Positions 35,216 to 47,783 of a stretch of 64,000 nucleotides of DNA are shown here, piece by piece; position 1 is the first letter of the stretch, and every line of letters starts with the position of its first letter. The DNA is taken from the NCBI GenBank assembly GCA_037954665.1, contig JBBMOL010000224.1, positions 89,112 to 153,111 on the forward strand, in the 5' to 3' direction. A model generated the notes under the pieces. That model worked only from the letters and a program-made list of their open reading frames with translations. It searched no databases and was not told the origin of the DNA. Position numbers and translations under genes: made by a program. The DNA comes from Laguncularia racemosa (Eukaryota > Streptophyta > Magnoliopsida > Myrtales > Combretaceae).

Positions 35216-36087
35216 TAAAACAATAAGAAATGAATGGCTACAATGTTAAACATTACATAGCTCTTAAAGACAACTCTATCTTGGGAGGTGGTTTATTTTA
35301 CTATAGCATTCAAGAGGACTATTGATGGGAATAAAATCAATGCAACCATAGAATCCATTAATCGAGCAAAGAGCTGAGCTAGAGGACTACAAAACTTAGC
35401 ATTGAGAACCCTTCTTGAACAAATGGATCTTGAAGACATTCACATAGTGTCTTCATTTATTTTATATAATTGTTTTACATTTTATCAGGTACATTTGTCG
35501 ATATTACAGGATAGAGAACAAACACACTAATGCTTGATATGTGAGTTATTCATGGACCTACAAAAATTAAGAAGCCAGCCATACATTGTTCCTACATAGG
35601 AGAACTGGTTGGCACTATTCCAAGACGTAGGAGAGCCAGTTTGAAGCATTTTTTTCTTTTATTAATTTTTCCTTATTTAGAATAGGTATAACTACTTGTA
35701 AAAGAGGGGATTGAGGAAACTCTTCAAAATATGTTTTACAGCTGCATTTCATGTGGAGGGTTCCTCTCTTTCATGCCAAAAACACTCTTTTCAATTCAAC
35801 TAAGATTTGTGGCGAGTTGGCTTATTGTTGTTGTGTGTAATATCAATGATTTCAAGTCCATTTCCTAGTTCCTACTAGTGTGTTATGTCTGGTAGGCAAT
35901 TGGGATTCTTATCTTCTCTCCATTTCACATCAATTAAGGTTCAATTCCAATTAGGGTTCATGCCAATTGATTGTGAAATTGTTATCTTGTTTCTTCCATC
36001 ATTGTTTTAATATTGTAATTAGCTTTGAAGCATATTAACTATGCCCTTACTTAGCTACCATACCTTATCGTGTGCTTATGAGATAAT

Positions 36088-36180
36088 GCTCTTACTAGTT
36101 ATCAATGTACAAGCTAGATTCATCACCATGTACGTGGACGTCAAGGCTCTTACCGGTTAGCGATGATGTACAGGCTATGC
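36088..36180 (+). repeat. two-unit direct repeat
   Basis: 'gctcttactagttatcaatg' with 'tacaagcta' and 'gctcttaccggttagcgatg' with 'tacaggcta', about 60 bp apart. Confidence 0.6.
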
Positions 36181-36599
36181 TAATATCATTTCTCTTTTAA
36201 TTAGACAAGGGGATTTAGTTGCCCCCTTGTTTAAATTTTTACTATTTATTTGAAACTAGCTTATGTGTTAAGGAGGCAAGTCTCTTACTTTGTAGCAACA
36301 ATAGCAATAAAAGGAGAGTAATAAACATATTATTGCACTTTTGTGGGACAATACTCATGATAGGATATGGAATTTATTGCATTAATCATAAAGTAATAAG
36401 CATTTATCACTTTATTTACACATAAGGAGAAAAGAAAAGAGACAAAAGTAACAAGAGTGGATTCTATTATAAACTATTCTTATATTTTCCATATTATGTA
36501 GTGTTTTCCACTTTCATAATGCCATTAGTTCTTTTGCATTTCTTTGTGCCTTTATGGAAATCATGAATTTCCTTTTGTTTTTGTTTTTTTTTTTTCAGT

Positions 36600-38979
36600 T
36601 CTTGAGATTGAGATTCTTCCCATGAGGGTAATGATACCTTAGGGGATTTTGCTATGGGAGCTAAATAGTCTTTAGAGAAGGTTGCCTCAAGAAGATGGAG
36701 TTCACTTTATTGAATGGTCCTTCATTATGGTAATGGAGACATCCTTTCCATTCTAGTGACCTTTCATGCATTGATGTCATGTTGAGGGTATCATGTTGTG
36801 ATTATGTAGCCATGTCTTTCTTACGAGGAAGTGGTAGGATATAGGCTCATCAATTACATGAAACCAAGTAGAAGTATGGATAGGTCTAAAATTGAATTTT
36901 ACTTTAGCACACCCTATTGTCTTTATAGGAGAATCTATTTGTCATGATAGGTAGCTTTACTAAGTGTTGAATGTCTATTTTTATAACCTTGAAGGTAGAT
37001 ATTGGCATAATATTGAGTGAGGATCTATTGTCAATGAATATCCTCTTGATGAGCCGACCATTGAGCATGCTTTCCACATATGGTGGAAGATTGTGATTGG
37101 GATTCTTGAGGCACATGTTTACAATTGTGAATGTAATTTCACTATCATTTATAGAGACTTTTACCTTTACAGGTTAGATTGTGCTAAATCCTCAATATTG
37201 ATCTTGAGCAATATATGTAAGTGCAGTTGTTGCCATAAATCGTGTATCCATGTCAAAACCAAGAAGATCAAAGAACTTCATAAATTAAAGGTCTTTAGCA
37301 AAGTAAAGACAATATTAACATCTTCATTTGTTTTAACTCTAGGTGCTTAGCTCCTATTTTTGTTCACCTTAGCTGGCTACACATCCGTTACTTCCATTGT
37401 TTTAAGATCATGAGTGATGGTACTCATAGTATTACGATGAGTGTTATGCATTAGAAGTAGGTTGTTTCTAACATCGTTGTCTTCAATGATGACTTCTCAT
37501 TTTTTTATTATTTCATTGAATATTTTCTTCAAGGTCAAACAATCTTTAGTAGTATGGTCTATGATCTATGAAATATAAAAAATTGGGGTTGTACTTCTCT
37601 TCTATAGTAGGTACACGTTCAACCCTTGGGAGTTTAATATTCTCGTCTTGCAACCACTAATCAAGCATTGTGTGTACTTTATTCATTTGGCACAAGAAGG
37701 ATAGTGACGATGAAGAGCATCTAGGCTTCTCGCTCCTCAGTTTCTTCCCTCCATTAAAGCTTTTGCCCTAAGCTAAGCTTACAATCGATGATTGTTTATT
37801 GAACTTCATGTTCTCTCCTTTTTTTGCATTATCGAGTTATTATTCCTTCATGTGTTTTCAACTAAAGTAATAAATAAGTCTAAGAAGAGATTCTTTAAGT
37901 GTACAACATGCTTGGTGAACATCACTTGAGTGTAGATTTTCATTAGCTCATCACATTTGTCTTGGATATTTAGGGAGTGCTCTCTAAAGTGTTGAATATA
38001 CTCCTTCTAGTCTTCTTTAGGATTTTGCTGAATCTTTACGATATCAGTTAGAGCAATCTCTTCATCAGTGGAAAAGAATTTCTCTATGAATAATTTGGAC
38101 ATGGAGCCCTATGAATCTATCGATCTAGTGGTAGATTGATGTATCGGCTGTAAGCCTTTTTCTATGAGATACTTGGAAAACTCCTTCAATTTTAGGTCTT
38201 CATCTAGCCTATAGATAGCCAAAGTCTCAATGAATTTCATCAGTTATTCCTTAGCACTGCCTTTTTTGCCATTAAACAACATAAATTTAGGACTTACATA
38301 GCCCTTAGGATACGATTTAGTAGCAATACACTGACTATATGGGAGTTTAAGATCCAACACTCCTATTGTAGACTTCACTTACATCTTTTTCAAGTATAGA
38401 TCTAAGTCTCCTTTAGTAACAAATAAGCCCCTTGGGGCTGATGTAGCAGCTTTTAATGATGCAACTAAGGTGAGATTAAGGTGGCTTGCAAATCCATTAG
38501 GCATAACATATGGAATAGCATGTGATGTGAAAGAAACTCTAGGTTAAACTTCCACATCTCTCACTTCAAGCATAGAGTGTTGCATATGTGTAGGGTTCAG
38601 AGGAGTGACTTACTCATTACTACCATTAGTAACATCCTCATTAACAACAGGTTGATTGGGAGCTTGTGCTACTAGAGTAGCACATTGTTATACAACTATA
38701 ACAAGGCTTAGAAAAACCACATGTTGTTGCGTAGTAGCAATAGCAACCATACTAGGCATACATTGTGTGGAGAATGCCATAAGTCGATCCACCTTTTTGT
38801 TGGTTTCTTTAATTGCATGCTTCACTTGCATAATATCTTGTGCAACTTCCTATGTAAGATTGTTTTGATTCACATCTTCAAGTGATAGTATACTTTGCCT
38901 GATATCTTCATGATGCACTTCTTAATCTTGGATAGTGTTGTTAGTTGGCTTGTTTTTTCCTCTTCCTAGCAGTTGCCAT
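36600..38979 (-). pseudogene. Tat/Ogre-like gypsy gag-protease fragment
   Basis: A minus ATG at 38979 opens MATARKRKKQAN 26 bases inside a Tat-type primer-binding site. Gag core text appears near 37920-38260: ELMKFIETLAIYRLDEDLKL, SMSKLFIEKFFSTDEEIAL, IQQNPKEDQKEYIQHF and HSLNIQDKCDEL. A retropepsin-like piece at 36904-37116 reads LIKRIFIDNRSSLNIMP, where relatives have D-G-S; Arg replaces Gly. It continues with TWFHVIDEPISYHFLVRKTW near 36820. No RT follows, so the element is cut off at about 36600. Stops are frequent. Confidence 0.72.
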
Positions 38980-39004
38980 TGTAAAGTTATCAACTAGCTC
39001 TATC

Positions 39005-39024
39005 TATAATGGAGTCACCAAAAA
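39005..39024 (-). other. tRNA-Arg-type primer-binding site
   Basis: Minus strand TTTTTGGTGACTCCATTATA compared with the TTTGGCGACTCC core known from Tat/Ogre gypsy elements. It abuts the LTR end CTACA. Confidence 0.65.
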
Positions 39025-39700
39025 TGTAGTGGAGGGAATCTAGTTGTAGTGGTCATGTGCATGCTATGTGCGACTCGTGCTATACGTTACCTTAAAGGAG
39101 TGACATAAGATGACGCGTAGAGGGTGACTAAGAGCAAGAGGTAGGGAGGGAGCACGTAAACAAGTGGAGGAGCTATATAGCATCAACCTCACAACTCTTG
39201 GAAAAGCGGTATGTTCTTTGTTTTAAGCTTTGTTTGATCTTTTATAAAAGTAATCTAACAACACCTCGACATTTGTCTCTATTTCTAGCCTTATCAACTA
39301 AGGAGGAACTTTGAGTATTTATAGGGTTTGACCACCGATGTCATCTACTGAATTGCATCAGTGATTGATAACTGAGATCAATCATTCTTTTGATAGATTT
39401 TTCCATAGGTACTTCATGAGTTTAGGCCTATGGAAAAGCCTTTTTAAGTGCATAAGCTTCCTTGAGAAAGGTTGAGACTGGATGGGCCAGTTCAATGATC
39501 CCACTCTAAGCCTACTATGCCAATCTCCCTTAGGCTTCCTAAATGCATGGATTTAATTCCTGGCTTAACGAATTAAGCCTAATCATTTAGCTTAACGAAT
39601 TAAGCCTAAATTATTATTAGGCTTTTAACCCACAAACCATTTTAGCCCTCTACACCTAGTTAAGTTTAATTAAGTTAGTTACATGTTTAATATTTATTAA
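39025..39700 (-). repeat. 5' LTR (part) of Tat-like element
   Basis: The LTR starts on plus at TGTAGTGGAGGG, next to the primer site. A minus-strand TATA box (TATAAATAC, plus 39314-39322) fits its U3/R boundary. The far edge is not resolved and must lie before the kinase fragment at 40380. The partner 3' LTR was not found. Confidence 0.5.
39563..39609. repeat. 20-bp direct repeat, each unit a hairpin
   Basis: GCTTAACGAATTAAGCCTAA occurs exactly at 39563-39582 and 39590-39609. Within each, GCTTAA and TTAAGC form a perfect stem around CGAA. Confidence 0.85.
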
Positions 39701-40379
39701 TCATATGGTTGCATGATCATGAACCTTTGACATTTCATCATGGTCGCATATTGTGGGTTTCCTATTGAACTATAACTAACATATTTTAGAGTTTTTCTTT
39801 TAATTAAAAAACCACTTCTTATTAGAATGGGAACCATTGCATAGATTCCAAGTGTAGTGGTATAACCATTAGCTAGGGACAATTAGGTTACCCACTATGA
39901 TTATGTCACTTAAAAAATGATTTTGAGAAAGTAAGGAAAATAATTTGTTTCCTTTTTCTTTATTTTGGTTTTAAAAGACTTGGATAATAAAACTTAGGTT
40001 ATGTAAGTTTTTGAATCACCTACTAACTTGTACAAAATTTTTAAGTTTTGTCAAGTCACTTAAGAGTCTTTATATTATTATTATTATCATCATAGTGTTT
40101 TGAACACCAAACATGATACTAGATATTTTGTCTAGTCATTATATAAACCAAGAACTATATACATGTTTGTTAATTATGCATTAACAATCAAAATGAATTT
40201 TTGCTTCTTAGTTGATGGAATCTTCACATAATAAGTCATGTTTCACTTTTATTTTTAGCAATAAAGATGAATCTTAGATAAAATTTGAAATGTAGGCTAG
40301 TCATGGTATCATTTTAGTCAACTTGAGTTGTTTATTCAGAAGTAACATATCTCTTCTCAAGAAGTCTATTATTCTCTTG

Positions 40380-40545
40380 CATATCCTATTAAACGAAGCT
40401 ATGGATTTTGTAGGATTAATGTTGTGCCCTATTCCTTAAGTAGAGAAAGCTATGGTGATCCTTTATACTCTAGATTTTTCTATGATAATAAAGCTTCTTT
40501 ACTTCACTTTAAATAGTTTAATATCTTATATTAAGTAATTGGCAT
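40380..40545 (+). pseudogene. G-type lectin receptor-like kinase ectodomain, fragment A
   Basis: The plus frame from about 40382 reads YPIKRSYGFCRINVVPYSLS, RESYGDPLYSRFFYDNKA, SLLHFK, stop, FNILY, stop, VIG. This follows the extracellular segment of plant G-type lectin S-receptor-like kinases of the At4g03230 kind, where PYPLS, CGDPxYxxF and a TGQ/SF stretch occur in this order; that assignment is from memory of the family. It runs directly into the TSD ggcat and the LTR of the 18-kb gypsy element. With that element and one TSD copy removed, the frame continues at 58932. Two stops show the gene is dead. Confidence 0.6.
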
Positions 40546-43500
40546 TGTCATGCCTCATAGGGTACCCTATTCATGACAACTTACCACAGTTACTTAGCCC
40601 TTAATAAGTAGCCGCAAAGTGTCTCAACATAAAACCATTAACTTGTTAAAAATATAATAATTGACCAAAATTTGAATGCTTCTAGCATTCAACTAATTCA
40701 TTTCAACTATTTCTTTTTCATTGGAATTAATTACAATGATGCTTTAAGAGTGGGCCTCATTTAGGTCCCATAAAATATAACTCAAAAGTTTCAATAATCC
40801 AAATCAAATATTTACAAATATCTGACCCCAATACTCTAACATAAATTTACAAAAGAAGCTCATTCTTCTCTCAACCTTGCATCCTTTCCCAAAAGTTTTG
40901 TGACTGAATTTGCTTACCATAGTACAACGTCTATGGAGAAAGTTTACATAGTCACGACCTGTAATACACAATTTATATGAGAGTGAGCTAAATAGCCTAG
41001 TGAGATAGGAGCACAATCTCTCAATACTATACATACACAAACAATTTACCTAAGTTTTCAATCATATGCTATGCATGAGTAATCATATGAAATGCAACAT
41101 TGTAAGCAATCTTTTGGTAACCAACATAAAGTCTAGGGTTTATGCCCCCCTTTGACCTTGGGTTGGGGATTCACATCACTGTTATTAATGCGTAGGTCTC
41201 ACAACCTAATTATTTTAATGTTATCTCTTCATTAGAATTAGCCTTTTAAATTTAATCCCATAAACTCAGGTATAATTTAGTACATTGAGTAATAAGCACC
41301 TTCATGGACAGACCAAATTTAGAATAGTCAAGGGCATGACGATTCCCTAATCACATAGTTCTCCTTAGCAGAACAATAATCCTTTCCGATTACTTTCAAT
41401 GTGCTTTGTAGCAATGATGGCCTTCAATCTCATGCAATGGTTGGTGTTACATGTGTCAATTTTTATTTAACTCGTAATAATTATTATCATTTTTAGGTGA
41501 ACACACAAGAAATAGTCATATCAATGATAGAAATTGAAAACAATAAACTAATTTCAATCATGAAACATTGTTTACCACTTAGAAGGATAAATCATAAATC
41601 ACATTTCCTTCCTCTTTCAATCTAATATAGCAATTTCACAAATATATGTACACCTTTCCATACTCATCATATACCAAAATAGTAATTTCATAAATATATA
41701 CTCCTTTTCATTTTCTTTTTATTTCACACTCATACTTCCTTACTCATACCCATGGTTACGTGCCTTACGCGATTGTGCATGTACACTTCCTTACTCATGC
41801 ACATATGCCCCCTTAACCATGCATGCACCACTCACCTGTTATGCACACACTCTCCTATTAACACTAGCACGCACATATGCATACACACACATATAGTCAC
41901 ATCAATCCAACACACATACTAATCCAGCATACACACAACAAAATTACACACATGTAACATAACAGCTTATGTCACTCCAGATGCATGCTCACACCATAAC
42001 ATCTCCACTGCACAACATACCACAACTTATATCTCACATATACACACATACCAGTAAAAGACACACATAGGGACATAGATACATGCAAGCATTAAGCTAC
42101 ACACATTTACAGTACACCACAAACCATCACACACCACTTATCGCACTTCACACACCAGTACGCCCCTAATGACAAATGGTCCCTTACACATTTGACATTT
42201 GTACCTCTTCACTACACACACCATCATGCCCCCAATGACACATGATCCCTTGCACATTTGCACCCCTCCACTGTACACACCGGCACCAACACTCACTACA
42301 CTTAGCAAATAGTAGCACACATAACATAATCACACACTTGCATGCCTTCATCAACACATAGTCCCCTACACATTTGTACCCCTCCATTACACACATTTAA
42401 CACTCATGTACCCACCAAACACACATACTCTTGTACCAATAGAAGACACACACTCACATACATAAGGGCACACTATCACTCTCATGCCACACAACACATA
42501 TTTGAATCACATGCTTGTAGGAGATAGGCTTAAGTAACATAAACACACACATAGCATTTGTAATCACAAGCTCTACTACTCTATTACATACAACACACCC
42601 ACAACAATTCCACACACACACACAAAAAAAAAAAAAAACACTTTAGCACATGATACATTGCCCCACACCACATCCTACTGCACAATACACTTCTACAATA
42701 TATAGTGAGCAAGATAACCTCAACATGCACATATGCTCTGTTTTCCTTAGTTGTGCACACACCGCACTAGCAAATATCACATATACAACTCATGACATGG
42801 TATAACATACAATAGATACATCATCCTCATTCCTACCCACATATAAAGCAAATAAAATAATGTACAAATGTACGTATAGAACAAAACATATATAGGAATT
42901 TAGAACAACACATAAAATCAATGGACCAAACATAAATTTTTACATATCTATATAGATAATAACATCCTATGCATAGATGATAGTATATAGTAGAGTTTCC
43001 ACTCACTTGGATCTCATTTTTTACTTACTCGTAATAATCCTTAGGTAAGTATGTAATCTTCTCCTAAAATACAAGAAAATAGCGTTATCACTTACCATTG
43101 TTGTTAATATTGTCATATTTAGTATATTTCTAGATATTTTCACTATTTTCTAAGATAAAACTTATTTTTCTATACATTCTAAAATTTTATTTAAATTCTA
43201 AAAGTAGAATTTTTTCTATGCAAGTCTAGTCTAGTTTCATAGGGCTTACCTCAAAGATCGTGTAGGTGGTCTTGGATTACAATTTAGACTTCGTACATGC
43301 ACATTACAACTAATTTTCCATCTCTTTTTCTTTTCCCTTTTTTCCTTTTCTTCTCTTTTGTTTCCCTTTTTTTTTTTTTTTTTTTTTTGTTTTGCTTTAC
43401 TTTGTTCTCTCTCTCACTTTTAGAACATGTGTGAATTCTAGAAGTTAAGTCAATTTGGGATTTATATGAGTAACTTTTATGATTTTCCAGGTTCATTTGT

Positions 43501-43790
43501 TGCGCATGGTAATTTATGTAAATTTAGTAACTTAAGTGTTTTCACATGAAATTTTATGATTGAGCTAAATAAATTATCCCGAACATAAATATTTACTCAA
43601 AATTTTCATTTGACTATCCTAAACCTATGTTTTTAATTTATTTTATCGTTTATTTAAAAAATTTATGCAATTTGTTTCTTGAATGATTATTTCTTTTAAT
43701 TTAAATTTATATGAGGTATAAATAAGATTTTTAATATAATCTTTTAACTAATTAGATATTATATTTATTATAAATACCTAGACCCTACCT
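40546..43790 (-). repeat. 3' LTR of long-LTR gypsy element
   Basis: Colinear with 55798-58926 from TGTCATGCC to 'attatatttat' near 43766: shared 'gtgggcctcatt(t/c)aggtccca', 'caatcatatg', a CA-rich region 41740-42860, and a poly-T/CT tract near 43310-43390. Beyond 43766 the two copies diverge. The expected inner end and polypurine tract are not seen, perhaps because of a small insertion at 43785. Confidence 0.8.
41740..42860. repeat. CA-rich simple sequence within LTR
   Basis: Dense 'cacaca', 'acatat' and 'cacacc' text with internal duplications: 'gcccctaatgacaaatggtc', 'gcccccaatgacacatgatc' near 42163 and 42229. Minus-strand short open frames here are by-products of low complexity. Confidence 0.7.
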
Positions 43791-44241
43791 TGACCTAATA
43801 GGTTTTTTTTTTTCCTAACAAACCTGAACTTGACTCAACTTGACCCGAACATCGGTTAAATCTTTGTTTTTTTTTCCATACTTCAACTTATTTTCATATG
43901 TCATTTCTTTAATTTATTATTAATCTACTTGTGATAAAAAGATTAAGAGAGGTACATAATATACATAATATTAATTTATGTGAAATCATAAGAGACTAAA
44001 TAAAAAAGAACATAAAATAAAATTAATTTATAGATTATAAATTATAATATTAATTTATTATTTAAAAAAATATTTTACAAGTCGGGTTTTCCCATCGGAT
44101 TTTTTGTAAATCCTATAACCCCACCCTAAACTCCATTGGGTTTCATTTCATATCTTAAAACTTGACCTTAAACCTTATAGGTTTTTTATTAGGTCGATTA
44201 GGTTAGGTACCTTATTACGACCTGCCCTAGTTGCATTCCTA
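43785..44241. mobile_element. possible hAT-type MITE at the LTR inner edge
   Basis: Ends show 'ctagaccctaccttgacct' on the left and, read inward from the right, 'TAGGAATGCAACTAGGGCAG'. The interior has 'gacccgaacatcgg', 'tcgggttttcccatcgga' and 'accttataggttttt', a mix typical of plant hAT-related MITEs with gggtcgggt-rich ends. Inverted repeats are weak and no target duplication is clear. Confidence 0.3.
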
Positions 44242-45780
44242 ATCAGTATGTTACTTCTTTGACCCTTTCTAGAATCTTGTATGGTTCTATATATTTGGGA
44301 CTTAATTTTCCTTTTGTTCTAAATCTTCTTGTCCCTTTGATTAGAGTAACCTTTAGATAGGCATGTTTTCCCAATAGAAACTCAATCTCTCTGCTTTTCA
44401 AATCAACCCAACTCTTCTAGAGGTCTTGCATTTCCTTCATTCCTTATCTAATGGCGGCAACTTTGTCTATCATTTCCTAGAAGAAGTTTAGTTCCACTAT
44501 ACTCTTTTCAATCTTGTCCTAGTATAATAGAAATTTACATTTTCTTTTGTATGGAGCCTCATACGAAGTCACCTTGATTGACGAATGATAGATGTTGTTA
44601 TAAGTGAATTCAACCAATGGCAAATGTTGATCCTAGTCATCCTTGAAACCTAATGCACGAGCCTTTAACATGTCCTCTAATGTTTAAATGGTTCATTTTG
44701 ATTATCCGTCTATTTGAGGATGATATGTTGTGCTAAATTGCAATTTTTTCCTTAGAGCTTATTATAGACTTTTCCATAACTTTGATACAAAGTGTAGATC
44801 TCTATTAGATATTATACTGCGTGGTAGCCCATGGAGTCTTACAATTTCTTTAAAATGGATCTTAGTTAGCTTATCTAAGGAATAAGTCATATTAATGGCT
44901 AAGAAATGAGAAAATTTAGTCAAATGATCTATGATTATCTGTATAGCTTCGTATCCCACTCTTGTACTTAGCAATGTTATAATGAAATCTATGGTGATCC
45001 ATTCCCATTTCCATTATAGAATCGGCAATGGCTGTAATAATCCCTTAGGTTTCTAATGTTTGGCTTTAACTTGCTACTAGATAGAGCATTGAGAAATGAA
45101 TTGTCCTATGTCTCTTTTCATGTCTTTCCATCAATAATCCTTTCTAAGCTCTTGGTACATTTTGGTTCCTCTCGAGTGTATTGTGTATCTAAAATTGCAG
45201 GCTTCATCCATAATGTCATCTTGCAACTTCTTAACTTTTGGTATGCACCATCAACCTTGTAACTTCAGCACTTCATCTTGATTCACTTCAAAGTCTACAC
45301 TGGCTCCTTACTCCACCTTGTTTTAAATATCCATTATCTTTAGGTCACTATGTTACATCTCTCGTATTCTATCTAGGAGAGTAGGGTGTACTTCTAAAGT
45401 TGCTAATTGTGCTTCTTCCTCATGACATACGAATTCAATCCTCAATTTATCAAATTCTTGTATCAACATTGTTGCTCTATTAATAATGCCACTTCTTGGC
45501 CATGATTCTTTTTGCTCAATGCATTGGCTACTACATTAGCTTTCCCTAGATGGTAGTTGATACTAAGATAGTAACCCTTGATGAGTTTTAGCCACCTTCT
45601 CTATTGCATGTTGAGCTCCTTTTGTGTGAATAAATACTTCAAACTCTTGTGATTTGTATAAATTTCACATCTTTGCCCATACAAGTAATGTCTCTATATT
45701 TTCAAGGCAAATACAATTCTTGCTAGTTTTAGATCATGAGTAGGATAATTTCTCTCATCAGTTTCAATTGTCTAGAGGCG
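44242..45780 (-). pseudogene. gypsy integrase and RNase H C-terminus (relic)
   Basis: From 45780 downward on minus: DERNYPTHDLKLA, then RRWLKLIKGYYLSINYHLGK and ANVVANALSKK (RNase H end and linker), then GTKMYQELRKDY and MKRDIGQF (integrase zinc region, decayed). An open piece at 44762-44974 contains IIIDHLTKFSHFLAI and IVRLHGLPRSIISNRDLHF. The S-D-R-D motif reads SNRD, so a core Asp is probably lost. Near 44240-44400 KGTRRFRTKGKLSPKYI and ILERVKEVTY give the GPF/Y-like tail. No chromodomain seen. Many stops. Confidence 0.78.
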
Positions 45781-46322
45781 TGATAAAGGTTATAATGTAT
45801 TAATTATTTATGTAAATTTTAATAATATTTTATTTAATTTTCTTATACTTTGTATAAATAATGCATTTAATTAATCTTCATTTTCATTTTAAAGTTTTTA
45901 AATTATAATTTATGAATTAATAGGAAAATTATTTGAAAATTGAAGAAAAAAATAAATAATTTCTATTAGATGGAAATCCAACAAGTGAATTAACATCAAC
46001 ATATCCAAAAATGAAAAACAAATCATGTCCAAAGTATGATTTAAGCCGAGAAAAAGAGGAAATCCGAAAAACAACACGATAGCAAATGCACCCGTGTTGG
46101 TGGGCATGTTGAAGATGAAAGTCTGGACAGAATTGAACAAAGCAGCAACATGACAATGAACATGCTCGTGCTGGTAGGCCTGTTGACGGTATGATCTGGA
46201 CAGAAATATACATGACAAGAAGACACGACCTGCTGATGGCCCCAACGAATATATATATATATATATTCGAGACAGACACGAAGATCAAATCCGAGACGAG
46301 AGAATCAGAGATGGAGATTAGA

Positions 46323-46661
46323 TTAGTTTAGAAACATAGAGGAGAATATAACAAATAAGAAGATTTCATACATATTGCGCCAAAAATGCTGATGCCCGAC
46401 GTATATATATATATATATATATATATAATGAAGATTTAACATAGCAATTTGAAAACACAGCAACCGGAAAACAAGGTGAGAACTCTGCTGGGAAGACTCG
46501 CCGGTAAACGTGTCAAAGCAGTAGCCGGAAAAGTCGCCAGAAATATGCGAGGAAGAATTCGTAGAAGCTCGCCGTGTTATTCGCTGGATTAAATCGCCGA
46601 AAAATGAAAGGAAAGATTTAACTTTATCCAAACGTCCAGCAAAGCTCCAAATCTGATACAT
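46323..46661 (-). other. antisense open frame conserved in both LARD LTRs
   Basis: Reads SFAGRLDKVKSFLSFFGDLI, QRITRRASTNSSSHISGDFS. The right LTR has the same stretch in the frame at 49969-50325 with a few changes. Conservation is expected from LTR identity alone, and no domain is recognised, so coding is not claimed. Confidence 0.3.
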
Positions 46662-46808
46662 ATATATATATATATAACGGCAAGGAGAAGAAGATCAAAT
46701 CAAAACTCCACAACAGATCAGATCAGTTTGTGAATGAGAAGATATGTCACAAAGCACAAGATATATCCATATCGTCCAAGATTCTAATCATGCCAATTCT
46801 ATCATATC

Positions 46809-46860
<52 letters not shown>
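46809..46860 (+). repeat. (AT)n(AG)n compound microsatellite
   Basis: About 22 bp of AT repeats followed by 30 bp of AG repeats. The right LTR has only a shorter AT run at the equivalent place (50421-50441), so it expanded after insertion. Confidence 0.9.
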
Positions 46861-46862
<2 letters not shown>

Positions 46863-47768
46863 TAGTCCAATAGATTAGAGTAGGCAGTAGGAGTAGTCCA
46901 ATGAAGTAGAGATTAGGATTAGAGATTAGAAATTAGAATAGTTAGAGTTTTAGTTTTTATTAGAATAGAATAAATAGAACTAGAAAATTAAGATTAGATT
47001 TTAAATATTTTTATTTATGTTTTCTTTTATTATCATTATTTTTAGATTTAATATGTTTATAGCTTAATTTCCTTTATATTTGAGTATGACGAATACTAGA
47101 ATGAACATGTAATTTTCATGATTATTATTTAATGATTTATTTATCATTTTTGTGATTCAATTATATGTTCTTTATTGTTTTCAATTTAACATTGCTAGCT
47201 TAGTTAGAATTTGATTTCTTATATAAAAATCGAGAGATTTTATATAAGAATAGATCTAGTATAATTAAAAAGAGTTACATGCAATCTTAGAGATAAGACG
47301 ACACAAATCTTCTAGATTACGGTTAAACTTAATAGCATAATTCATAAATCGAATGTAATGCAATTTTAGGGGTTTTAATTAGGAAGAGATTCTAATTAAT
47401 CAACCTAAAATTATGAATTAGTATGACTCGAGAGACCTATTAGTTCAATTTAGAAATTCTCATGGTCCAAGGATAAAATAAGAATTTGAATAATAATTAG
47501 TTAATTACATTAGTAATTCTAGTGGGATTCAATACCTAAATATATTAGTTTTATTGATTATTCTTTCTTTAATTTATTCATTATTTATTTTATTTACTCA
47601 TTTGTTTAATTCTTATTGATTAGATAATTAGAAAAAAAAGGTAATTACTTGTACTTGTAATCCATGTGGGATCGACACTCAATAGCTTATCCATTATACT
47701 ATAGAATCGATAGGTGCACTTACCTATAAGTCTAAAGTTATATAGTAAGAAGACTGGTATCAAGTTTT

Positions 47769-47783
47769 TGGTGCCGTTTTTGG
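47769..47783 (+). other. tRNA-Asp-type primer-binding site
   Basis: TGGTGCCGTTTTTGG compared with TGGCGCCGTTGCCGG, complementary to the 3' end of plant tRNA-Asp: 12 of 15 match. Six bases from the LTR end. Confidence 0.7.

Larger units (their letters stand above)
34761..36590. other. non-coding stretch with small repeats
   Basis: No recognisable gene. It contains the tandem repeats listed at 34880-35020, 35025-35215 and 36088-36180. It lies between the long solo LTR and a truncated Tat-like element, and may be decayed internal or 3' sequence of that element; this is inference only. Confidence 0.45.
45781..47762 (+). repeat. 5' LTR of LARD
   Basis: Starts TGATAAAGGTTATAATG, ends GGTATCA. Has four AT-dinucleotide runs and a (AT)n(AG)n tract. 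About 60 bp around 46085-46200 look duplicated relative to the right LTR (two 'gtgctggt/gtgttggt...tctggacagaa' blocks). The end region has 'gtgggatcgacactca', as in other gypsy LTRs. Confidence 0.85.

Noticed and set aside
42138..42527. Cys-rich short frames in CA-rich DNA
   Set aside because: Cys/Val-rich products of low-complexity TGTG/CACA repeats, not proteins.
45910..46288. Overlapping 111- and 119-codon minus frames in the LARD LTR
   Set aside because: They overlap in different frames across AT microsatellites and are not both plausible; treated as LTR sequence.
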